The notes beneath the pieces were generated by a model. That model did not search any database. It worked only from the letters and a program-made list of their open reading frames with translations, and was not told the origin of the DNA. The translations under genes were made by a program, and so were the position numbers. Positions 1-6,423 of a DNA stretch of 6,423 nt are shown one piece after another. This DNA is from Nitrospina sp. (lineage in GTDB: Bacteria; Nitrospinota; Nitrospinia; Nitrospinales; VA-1). Location of the stretch: contig JABGTQ010000186.1 in NCBI GenBank assembly GCA_018647025.1, forward strand, positions 1 through 6,423, read 5' to 3'. Each line of letters begins with the position of its first letter. The first letter of the stretch is position 1.

Positions 1-1
1 A

Positions 2-184
<183 letters not shown>

Positions 185-227
185 ATTTGTGTAGTTTTTT
201 AAGAGAATATTGTGACTATTTATTACC

Positions 228-387
228 ATATTGATTACCCACTCCGAATGAAATTTAAACTATAAGTGAACCCAAGTCTTAGTTTTTAATTTTATTGTTT
301 ACCATTACTTTCTTTTAAATAAAAAAACTTGTCAGGAACCTTGACTTTGCGGTTTAGGGTCTTATTTATAGTGGGTGAGTGTAATAT
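228..387 (+). ncRNA. Possible structured RNA closed by a long-range stem (speculative)
   Basis: Direct reading shows ACCCACT at 237-243 perfectly complementary to AGTGGGT at 370-376. Just outside it, ATATT at 228-232 pairs with AATAT at 383-387. Inside it, TAAAC at 256-260 pairs with GTTTA at 352-356. Between these lies a local hairpin at 331-345, GTCAGG-AAC-CTTGAC, with one G-U pair. All four stems are nested, giving a rod-like element of about 160 bases. Elements of this size and shape include 6S RNA, but I see no sequence match to any known RNA family. In AT-rich DNA some complementarity arises by chance, and the weak hairpin at 257-287 uses some of the same bases. The strand is assumed. 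It could equally be unstructured trxB 3' UTR. Confidence 0.2.
257..287 (+). terminator. Weak candidate terminator for trxB
   Basis: AAACT at 257-261 pairs with AGTTT at 281-285. After a two-base bulge, AAG at 264-266 pairs with CTT at 278-280, leaving an 11-base loop. T-rich sequence (five T, then AA, then four T) follows directly. It starts about 70 bases after the trxB stop codon, which is a plausible distance. The stem is short and mostly A-T, so termination would be inefficient at best, and the pairing may be chance in this AT-rich background. Confidence 0.25.
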
Positions 388-520
388 TGCTCTAATAGAA
401 AAAATATTATAAACTATTGATATATATAACTTTATTTTGTTATTTATGTTCTATGGTTTTTTTTTCGATAAGGAAGGTATAGATAGGCTTTTAAAACACT
501 TTATAAATACTTATTTTTTG

Positions 521-549
521 GCGTCATTCAAAACGGGCTTTGAATACGC
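521..549 (+). other. Stable hairpin upstream of the terminator
   Basis: GCGT at 521-524 pairs with ACGC at 546-549, and ATTCAAA at 526-532 pairs with TTTGAAT at 539-545. A single C is bulged at 525 and the loop is the six bases ACGGGC. This gives 11 Watson-Crick pairs with no G-U. It is not followed by a T tract on either strand, so it is not itself an intrinsic terminator. It stands 13 bases before the terminator stem at 563. Two tandem hairpins, the second with a T tract, are a common 3' architecture of bacterial small RNAs, but the function here is unknown. Confidence 0.5.
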
Positions 550-562
550 TTCTACAAAGAAA

Positions 563-595
563 CGGGAAGAGGGATGACCTCTTCTCGTTTTTTTT
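563..595 (+). terminator. Rho-independent terminator, probably bidirectional
   Basis: CGGGAAGAGG at 563-572 pairs with CCTCTTCTCG at 578-587 (ten pairs, one of them G-U) around a five-base loop. Eight T follow on the plus strand at 588-595. The flanking AAA at 560-562 extends the stem by three A-T pairs. On the minus strand the same stem is followed by TTTCTTT, a usable though weaker U tract, and it begins 26 bases after the addA stop codon, where a terminator for that operon is expected. On the plus strand it would stop read-through from trxB or end a small transcript starting within the intergenic region. Confidence 0.88.
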
Positions 596-613
596 ATTAC
601 CTTGTATAACTTA

Positions 614-3600
614 TTAAAAAACTAACAATGCCTTGTGCATTGGGTAATACAATGCCTTTTTGATAAGTCGTTGTTCCCCTAATTGTTTAAATAGTTTTTC
701 GTATTGCGTAAGTTGATTAAAATAGCGCTCTTTTTCATTTTTTAAAAATTTTTCTAGGTTAGCTCCCATGTGTTCCCCTGTTTTATAATCTATAATCCAA
801 CGTGAATTATTTTCGTCGACAAAAGTTCTATCAATAATTCTTGATTGATAAATATTATTTTTTATCTGAGATAATGAATATTCACAACGTGCGTCTTTAT
901 GCGATTCAAGAATCCACCTTCCTTCTGGATGATTTAATATGTTGCTGAGCATAGTTTTTCCTTTTTTTGTTTCTTCTAGAATCATTTGAGGGGGTAAGCC
1001 TTGAGATTTTAAAGCTACAGGTATTAAGCTTTCTAATTCTTTAATTCTTTCTTCAGTCCATTTTTTTTCCCCCTCTTCTGCCAAGGTTTGAAAGTATCTA
1101 TGCATTACTATTCCAAGAGCTCGCGCTCCACTACCTGCCCAAGAAAACTCTGGGTTTTCTAATTCATTTTGGATTTCTATAGTATTTTCTATCTCGATAC
1201 TTGGATGAGTTTCTGGCAATTGGTAGTTATCACTAAGTCGCCATATTTTAGGAGTTAAAATATTAGTTGTTTCATCCGAGTTTTGTGATTTTGTTTCGTT
1301 AAAATTTGATTCTTTAGGCCATATTTCTTGAATAAATGGCCAGAGCTTTCCTAAAAAAGAGCCTTTCCTAGGGAATTTATTTTGTGTTTCTAAAAATTGT
1401 CCAAATAGGTGTAGCTGTAATTTAGTCCGGGTAGCAGCTACATAAAGAAGACGTAATGCTTCATAGTCAGATTTATCTCGATCAAATCGAGATAAAAACT
1501 TATATATTTTTGAATCAGGTCCCCCTTTTTCTTCAATGGGCGCTAGTAATAAATCGTCACCATGAGGCATCCAATAAACAAGTCTTTTTTCTTCTGCTTT
1601 TGAGGTTTTTTCAAGACCTGGAATGATGACTATATCAAACTCTAAACCTTTTGATTTATGCATTGTCATAATTTGAACGGCTTGATCTGATTCTACCCAT
1701 GAGTTTGAAAATAAATGGTTTATGTCATCCTGAAACGCTCGAATATTTGATAATTCATTTGATTCGAGAAATTCGCTGACTTTTTCAAAGAATATTTCTA
1801 TATCAGGGAAAATATCAGGGTTTGCGTATGATGGTCCTCCAAGTTGAATCCAGCAACCTTCTAGTACGTCCCGAAAGTTTGATAAAGGTAATGTCTTTAA
1901 GGAGTTTAAAAAAATAGAGGTAATTCTTTTAATACGTTTTTGCCCAGTTGGGCTAATAGTATTGATACGTTTGCGGTCTTTTAATAATTCCCATACAGGG
2001 GTATTATTGTCAAAATCGCAGATTTTATGTAGATCCGCTAATGATAGCCCACACCAAGGAGCACGGAGAGTTGACAACCATGCTACTCGATCATGGAGCG
2101 AAGTAAGAGCTCGCATTAACGCAAGTAGATCCATTATTTCAGGACGTGATGTAAGAGAATCTATGTCTTCTGCCCGAAATGGTATTTTTCTTTCGTGAAA
2201 TTGTTTTACAATTGATTTTAAATGGTTCCTTGCACGAACAAGTATTGCGATAGATTTTACGGGGTATTGATTGCGAAGAGATATAATTAAATTAGTTACT
2301 TCTATTGCTTCATTGTTAGTAAATGATTCATGCGTTGCGTGAAAGAAAACATCAGATTCATTTGTTTCGGTTTGTTCTGCTCTTGAGGGGGAATAGGTAA
2401 TGGCACCGAGATCTTGATTGTTTGTTTTTGGAAAGATCGATCGAAAACACTCATTTATCCAATCTACTATTGGTTTTTTTGATCGAAAGTTGGTCTGTAA
2501 TGTCAGGAATTTTAAATCAATATTTCCTAGTCCTTCATTTTTGGTTTTAAGGAATAGTCCAACTTCAGCATCACGAAATCTGTATATTGATTGCATTGGG
2601 TCACCAACAATGAACATAGTTCGACCATCCCCTGGCGTCCACCCAGCTGTAAGCCTTATTAGTAGATCGTATTGTTTGTATGAGATGTCCTGGTATTCAT
2701 CCACAAGTATGTGCTGGATTTTGTGGTCAAGGTAAAGTAATAGGTCAGTAGGATCATCCTCAGTACCAAGGGCTTCCCTTGCGGCAAGAGAAATTTCTGT
2801 AAAGTCTGTTTTTCCTTGTTCACTAAAAATATTTCTTAGAGTGTCAGCCATGTTTGGCAAAAGTAATAAAGTGGCGCGTAATACTTTCCATTCATTGTCA
2901 GAAAATAAGGGGTCTGGTAGATCTCTTACCTCATGTAACTTTTGCAGAAATATCCGGTGTGCCGATAAAGTTTCTAGTAGTTCACTAAAGTTTAATTTTA
3001 TTTTCTTTTGATCAGCAGGAAAACCAATAGACTTATTGACGGTCTTTCTGACATCGCCATCTTTTGTTAAAATTAATTCGGCGATTCCTTTCCATAAATT
3101 AAGATCACTAATTTGATGGGATGGTAAGTTGGTTAGGTTGTCTAAACTTGAAATAGGGGTATGTATGTTATCGCTCAGACAATTATTGCCTGCAAACGAA
3201 GCTATTGGAATAATTGTATGCAAGTCATTTGGGGTCTCGCTGTGTAAATCTATAAGAGTTGACTCAATTAATTTAGAAAATATATTTTCAAAGTAGTTTC
3301 GCTTATCGTCATTTATGTCAAAGTCATCAAAAAATGGAATCATCCATTGATCACGTTTTTGAAAGAGTTGATTGATTCGGTCAAGGAAAGAAGCTTTGGA
3401 ATTATCTAGATGATTTAATATTATGCGTACTCGTTTTCCCACTTCACACTTACTTTCAACTTTTGAGAGTATGCGCTTGGACGCTTCTTTATAGAGGTCA
3501 GAAGCATTTTCGATAATATCTAAAGGGCCACCCATCAATGAAAGTATAGGCATTTGCTTTACAAGGCTAGCGCAAAAGGAATCAATTGTAAGGACTTTTA

Positions 3601-3940
3601 ACTGATTTGGATTATCTAATATTCGCCAATTATTTTTCGAATCATTTTTTAAAGCTAACTTTGCAAGTTCCCAGGTTTGCTGCTGATGGGGTGATTCTGG
3701 TGAGGTTTGGTTAAGCCCCCGTTTTAAGGCTTCCAAAATACGTCTTTTCATTTCTTCTGCAGCCTTACGAGTGAATGTTATACTGATTATTTGATCAGGA
3801 TGCTCAACGCCACTCAATAAACGTAAATATCTTTGTATAAGCAGCTCAGTTTTCCCTGATCCCGCAGGTGCTTGAATAAGGAGCGATTTGCTGGGGTCAA
3901 GAGCGACTTTCCTTTCTTTACTATCAATAATCTCAGGCAT
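614..3940 (-). CDS. addA: AddA-like ATP-dependent helicase-nuclease (double-strand break repair)
   Basis: This is a complete 1108-residue UvrD/SF1A helicase fused to a C-terminal nuclease. As the AddA subunit it should unwind DNA 3' to 5' at double-strand ends and cut one strand.

Helicase motifs appear in order: Walker A APAGSGKT (24-31); Ia ITFTRKAAEEM (54-64); TIDSFC (118-123); Walker B VDEYQD (413-418); III GDPMQSIYRF (446-455); IV TNFRS (483-487); V TMHKSKGLEFD (759-769); VI YVAATR (833-838). The PD-(D/E)XK nuclease has MHRYF with H947, a possible E1020, D1037 in IIDR, D1051 and K1053 in IIDYKTG, and QLTQY (1076-1080). No catalytic residue looks lost, and the length is normal for the family.

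The ATG at 3938-3940 is preceded by GGAGA (3951-3947) at a six-base spacing. The gene overlaps the end of addB by eight bases, implying one operon and coupled translation. RecB is the alternative, but the AddB-like neighbour and no visible recC or recD favour AddA. Confidence 0.93.
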   Translation of the reverse strand: MPEIIDSKERKVALDPSKSLLIQAPAGSGKTELLIQRYLRLLSGVEHPDQIISITFTRKAAEEMKRRILEALKRGLNQTSPESPHQQQTWELAKLALKNDSKNNWRILDNPNQLKVLTIDSFCASLVKQMPILSLMGGPLDIIENASDLYKEASKRILSKVESKCEVGKRVRIILNHLDNSKASFLDRINQLFQKRDQWMIPFFDDFDINDDKRNYFENIFSKLIESTLIDLHSETPNDLHTIIPIASFAGNNCLSDNIHTPISSLDNLTNLPSHQISDLNLWKGIAELILTKDGDVRKTVNKSIGFPADQKKIKLNFSELLETLSAHRIFLQKLHEVRDLPDPLFSDNEWKVLRATLLLLPNMADTLRNIFSEQGKTDFTEISLAAREALGTEDDPTDLLLYLDHKIQHILVDEYQDISYKQYDLLIRLTAGWTPGDGRTMFIVGDPMQSIYRFRDAEVGLFLKTKNEGLGNIDLKFLTLQTNFRSKKPIVDWINECFRSIFPKTNNQDLGAITYSPSRAEQTETNESDVFFHATHESFTNNEAIEVTNLIISLRNQYPVKSIAILVRARNHLKSIVKQFHERKIPFRAEDIDSLTSRPEIMDLLALMRALTSLHDRVAWLSTLRAPWCGLSLADLHKICDFDNNTPVWELLKDRKRINTISPTGQKRIKRITSIFLNSLKTLPLSNFRDVLEGCWIQLGGPSYANPDIFPDIEIFFEKVSEFLESNELSNIRAFQDDINHLFSNSWVESDQAVQIMTMHKSKGLEFDIVIIPGLEKTSKAEEKRLVYWMPHGDDLLLAPIEEKGGPDSKIYKFLSRFDRDKSDYEALRLLYVAATRTKLQLHLFGQFLETQNKFPRKGSFLGKLWPFIQEIWPKESNFNETKSQNSDETTNILTPKIWRLSDNYQLPETHPSIEIENTIEIQNELENPEFSWAGSGARALGIVMHRYFQTLAEEGEKKWTEERIKELESLIPVALKSQGLPPQMILEETKKGKTMLSNILNHPEGRWILESHKDARCEYSLSQIKNNIYQSRIIDRTFVDENNSRWIIDYKTGEHMGANLEKFLKNEKERYFNQLTQYEKLFKQLGEQRLIKKALYYPMHKALLVF

Positions 3941-6422
3941 CTATGTTCTCCAAGCTATTTAAATCAGATGCACTTTCTCCAATTCTACAGAGCATTGCGT
4001 AGCTACAGTTTCGACATGTTTCGTCATTATTAATTGGGTTTGTAACTATTTGTCCCTCCATAAAATTATCCGCTAATATTTTTAATTTTATTTCCCAGAA
4101 TTTTAATAAACTACTCCAATTCGGCCACCCAATTTCCTCTTTAATATTTAAAGGAATTTTTACTTTAGATTTTTCTGGAAAAGGATTATTTATTATGGGA
4201 TTCCAAATAGATTTCCATTTGAGGTTTCCTTTTGAAATATGAGCAAATGCAATTGCAGTTGGAGAAGACTTTAATGTATATAAAGGCAGTTGTGGGTCTT
4301 GGATACGTTCCATAAACCATGTATTGGTATTTATTGATCCTGTTTTATAATCAATGAGTATAAGTTCCCTCTTAGAGTTGAAATCGATTCGGTCAATTCT
4401 CAGATTAAGTCTAAGATTTCCTAGGTTAATAAGTTCATTTTTTTCTGTATGCTTTACTTCAAATTCAGGTCTAAGTATTTCTTGATCCATCCAATCCAAT
4501 AGCAAATCAATTGTTCGGTTTTGTTCCATTGCCATAAAATGAGACTGTTTAATGACTTGTATATTTAATTCTCGGATTGCTTCTTTTACTTTCTTTTCAA
4601 GTGCACCTTTCAGCATATTTGAAGTTTTTAAATTTTTAAGAACAGTACGAGTTTTATACTTTTCCCAAAAGAGTTGAAGTACTTTGTGAATCAAAATACC
4701 TCTATCGCGAGAATCATAATCAATGGCAGAAATTTTATAATCATTTGCGTTTAAGCGGTTAGCAGCGAAAGACTGAAAGGAGCAGGCAGCTTGGTTTTGT
4801 AATACCTTATAACCATTCTTTAGTCCATTCATTGTTAGATTTTCAAATTCACTTGGTGAGGGTGGAATTTTAGATTTATCTTCCCATACTTCAATTTGAT
4901 TTAAGGGTTTGATACGGTCTCTAACTCTGTAGGATTTTGTGTAAGAAAATTTATTTTTTGTTTTTGTAATTATATTTAATAAAGAAGTTATTTTTTTTTT
5001 GTTGTTTTGCTCCCACTCTGGATAGCTAAAAATTATATTTTGGGATGCATTTACAAGTCGGTTTAAAGTTTGTTCAGAAAATTGTAATTCACGTTTCGAA
5101 CTTGAGTGAGGAAGCTGTAATTGTTTTTGAATATTTATTGGAATGAATGGATTTGGATTTGGTTTAGCAGGTATGCAGTCTGAGTGGCAACCCATTATCC
5201 AAACATGGTCAAATGATATTCCAATTGACTCAAGTAAACCCAATACTTGAATCGGTTGTTCCTTAGTTTTAATTTGGAAAAGTTTTTTATGGGTAATTTC
5301 TTTTAGTTCTTTTAGTATTGAATACCGAGATATCTTTTCAGTAAACATATCGAGTGATGCAAGTTCATCTAAACACTCATTCCAAACTACTAAGCATTGT
5401 ATCTCCCTGCTCGATAAGGTTTTACTTGGTTCAAGCATCCAGCCTAAATCCTTAAGAACTTTAGAAAAACATTTTGCCCAGGAACTAGGTAACTTGGTGC
5501 CGGTTATTTTGATAAAGTTGATTGTTATCTGTAATAATTTACTTATTTCAGAAGATGATTCAGCTCCATAAAAATTTTTAATTCGCTCAATATTTACATT
5601 AAGAAAACCTGATTTTTGAAGTTTTATTTCCAACTCATTTCGGTCATCGTCATTATAATTCCCAGATTTTATATGGGGACTATTTATGATGTGTAATAGT
5701 TTGTTTATAGGAAATTCATTTTCTATAGAAAGAAGTTCTAAGGCAATTTGAATCATCCCCTCGTCAGAAAGTGGCGTACCGAGTGATATGTCAAATGGAG
5801 TTTTAATAGTTTTCCCGGGGAAAATTGATTCTGGTATTAGGTTTGAAAGTAGTTCTTTGTGTAAGGATCGTCTGTATTTTTCAAGCTCTGGAACAATAAC
5901 TCCAATGGTTTGATCTTTACTATATATCGATCGGACCCAGTTAGCGCAATTTCGACATTCATCTTTTAAGTCTTTAAATGAATAAATTTCTATATTTTTA
6001 TTTTTCAGAATATTTTTGTTTAGGCGTGAATTATTTTTATTAGGATTATTCTTTAGGACAATTTCTTTTTGTTGGGACTTTAAAAAGTCTAACCAAATTT
6101 GAAGCTGTGGAGTTATTTCTTCAAACCCGTAAAGCTGAACAAAGTCAGGAATATAAATATTCTTATTTTTCATTCCCTCTCTTACAAGGTCGATTAAGAC
6201 TACTGGGTCAATCGCTTTATTTTTAATAAGAAATTTTTTGTATTGCTCCATCCATTTTAAAAATAGATTATTTTCTGTGCTTAGCAAGAGAGGGTCAGAC
6301 GGAATAGATATTCTGTGTTGAGTTATAAGTTTGTAGGCCTCCGATGATTTTTTAGCTGCTTCACGTATATTTAAAAGGGACCATTGGTTTATGACCTTCT
6401 TTCGAACAGTTGATTTATCATT
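3933..6422 (-). CDS. addB: AddB-like nuclease subunit, N-terminus outside the window
   Basis: 829 codons are visible before TGA and the frame has no stop up to the window edge, so this is a 5'-truncated gene. It resembles the roughly 900-residue 'probable DNA repair protein' family (TIGR03623) related to AddB, which would put about 50-100 residues outside.

Numbering from the first visible codon, a helicase-like region without Walker A contains GFEEITPQLQ (99-108) and IQVLGLLESIGISFDHVWIMG (391-411), both typical of the family. The C-terminal PD-(D/E)XK nuclease shows H579 in GILIHKVLQ, E655, D677 in RIDRID, D691 and K693 in LIDYKTG, and QLPLY (711-715). C547 plus C803, C806 and C812 (C-x2-C-x5-C) are placed like the 4Fe-4S ligands of AddB. 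The protein should bind AddA and cut the strand opposite the one AddA cuts.

A TTG at 6285-6287 could be mistaken for the start. It has no ribosome binding site, and the 45 codons before it read on as family-like sequence. Confidence 0.88.
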   Translation of the reverse strand, partial: NDKSTVRKKVINQWSLLNIREAAKKSSEAYKLITQHRISIPSDPLLLSTENNLFLKWMEQYKKFLIKNKAIDPVVLIDLVREGMKNKNIYIPDFVQLYGFEEITPQLQIWLDFLKSQQKEIVLKNNPNKNNSRLNKNILKNKNIEIYSFKDLKDECRNCANWVRSIYSKDQTIGVIVPELEKYRRSLHKELLSNLIPESIFPGKTIKTPFDISLGTPLSDEGMIQIALELLSIENEFPINKLLHIINSPHIKSGNYNDDDRNELEIKLQKSGFLNVNIERIKNFYGAESSSEISKLLQITINFIKITGTKLPSSWAKCFSKVLKDLGWMLEPSKTLSSREIQCLVVWNECLDELASLDMFTEKISRYSILKELKEITHKKLFQIKTKEQPIQVLGLLESIGISFDHVWIMGCHSDCIPAKPNPNPFIPINIQKQLQLPHSSSKRELQFSEQTLNRLVNASQNIIFSYPEWEQNNKKKITSLLNIITKTKNKFSYTKSYRVRDRIKPLNQIEVWEDKSKIPPSPSEFENLTMNGLKNGYKVLQNQAACSFQSFAANRLNANDYKISAIDYDSRDRGILIHKVLQLFWEKYKTRTVLKNLKTSNMLKGALEKKVKEAIRELNIQVIKQSHFMAMEQNRTIDLLLDWMDQEILRPEFEVKHTEKNELINLGNLRLNLRIDRIDFNSKRELILIDYKTGSINTNTWFMERIQDPQLPLYTLKSSPTAIAFAHISKGNLKWKSIWNPIINNPFPEKSKVKIPLNIKEEIGWPNWSSLLKFWEIKLKILADNFMEGQIVTNPINNDETCRNCSYAMLCRIGESASDLNSLENIDA
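3947..3951 (-). promoter_or_regulatory. Shine-Dalgarno sequence of addA, inside the end of addB
   Basis: Read on the minus strand, GGAGA lies six bases before the addA ATG at 3940. It falls within the last codons of addB, whose TGA at 3933-3935 comes after the addA start. This fixes the addA start and fits termination-reinitiation or translational coupling, which would help keep the two subunits in balance. Confidence 0.75.
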
Positions 6423-6423
6423 A

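Larger units (their letters stand above)
185..613. other. Intergenic region between convergent trxB and addA
   Basis: This 429-base, strongly AT-rich stretch separates two genes that point at each other, so it should contain 3' signals rather than promoters for either gene. Supported contents are the terminator at 563-595 and the hairpin at 521-549. Weaker contents are a hairpin at 257-287 that could end trxB and a set of long-range complementary segments spanning 228-387. A T9 run lies at 457-465. No tRNA, and none of the signatures I know for tmRNA, RNase P RNA or SRP RNA, is visible. A TATTAT hexamer at 405-410 resembles a -10 box, but no convincing -35 sits at the right distance. The strong plus-strand terminator nearly 380 bases after the trxB stop suggests either a long trxB 3' UTR or an independent small transcript. 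Confidence 0.7.

Noticed and set aside
417..445. Promoter with TTGATA as -35 box
   Set aside because: At 17 bases spacing the -10 position reads TTATTT, a poor match. Such hexamers are expected by chance in this AT-rich stretch.
521..549. The 521-549 hairpin as an independent terminator
   Set aside because: No T tract follows on either strand: the plus side continues TTCTACAAAG and the minus side CAAAAAATAAG.
185..613. A known housekeeping RNA (RNase P RNA, tmRNA, SRP RNA) in the intergenic region
   Set aside because: None of the conserved core sequences I know for these RNAs was found by eye, although the length would allow one.
1962..2198. 78-codon plus-strand open frame inside addA
   Set aside because: It lies antisense to the conserved, fully explained helicase coding region. 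It has no family resemblance, and its composition is what reverse reading of a real gene gives.
2418..2735. 105-codon plus-strand open frame inside addA
   Set aside because: It is antisense to the segment encoding helicase motifs II to IV, whose conservation accounts for the open frame. No start signal or recognisable domain is seen.
6285..6287. TTG as the start codon of addB
   Set aside because: No Shine-Dalgarno sequence precedes it, and the frame is open and family-like for 45 more codons up to the window edge.

Overview
The window looks like a piece of an AT-rich proteobacterial chromosome. By eye it is about two-thirds A+T; I did not compute this. The best guess is a low-GC beta- or gammaproteobacterium. 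The reason is the type of repair gene pair: the helicase-nuclease and its partner match the beta/gammaproteobacterial AddA-like UvrD helicase and the AddB-like 'probable DNA repair protein' family (TIGR03623, as I recall it) better than the alphaproteobacterial or Firmicutes AddAB. This is recognition from memory of family motifs; no search was run.

Layout. (1) Positions 2-184, plus strand: the last 60 codons of thioredoxin reductase (trxB), cut by the left edge. (2) Positions 185-613: a 429-base intergenic stretch between convergent genes. It holds a possible long-range paired structure (228-387), a weak candidate trxB terminator hairpin (257-287), an 11-bp hairpin (521-549) and a strong, probably bidirectional, rho-independent terminator (563-595). 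A 43-codon ORF crosses the last two but is not well supported. (3) Positions 614-3940, minus strand: a complete 1108-residue AddA-like helicase-nuclease. (4) Positions 3933 to the right edge, minus strand: an AddB-like partner. Its reading frame stays open to the last base of the window, so its N-terminus lies outside.

How the genes work together. The two minus-strand genes form a tight operon, addB-like then addA-like, with an 8-base overlap and a Shine-Dalgarno sequence for addA inside the end of addB. The pair should form a two-subunit helicase-nuclease that resects double-strand DNA ends and hands 3' single strands to RecA, the job RecBCD does in E. coli. AddA keeps all the SF1 helicase motifs and a PD-(D/E)XK nuclease. 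AddB has no Walker A in the visible part but carries its own PD-(D/E)XK nuclease with four cysteines placed as in the iron-sulfur nuclease domain of AddB. trxB is a separate convergent gene with no evident functional link.

The coding part is a recognisable repair locus rather than a new system. The least explained parts are the intergenic RNA-like structure and a ten-A tract in addB.
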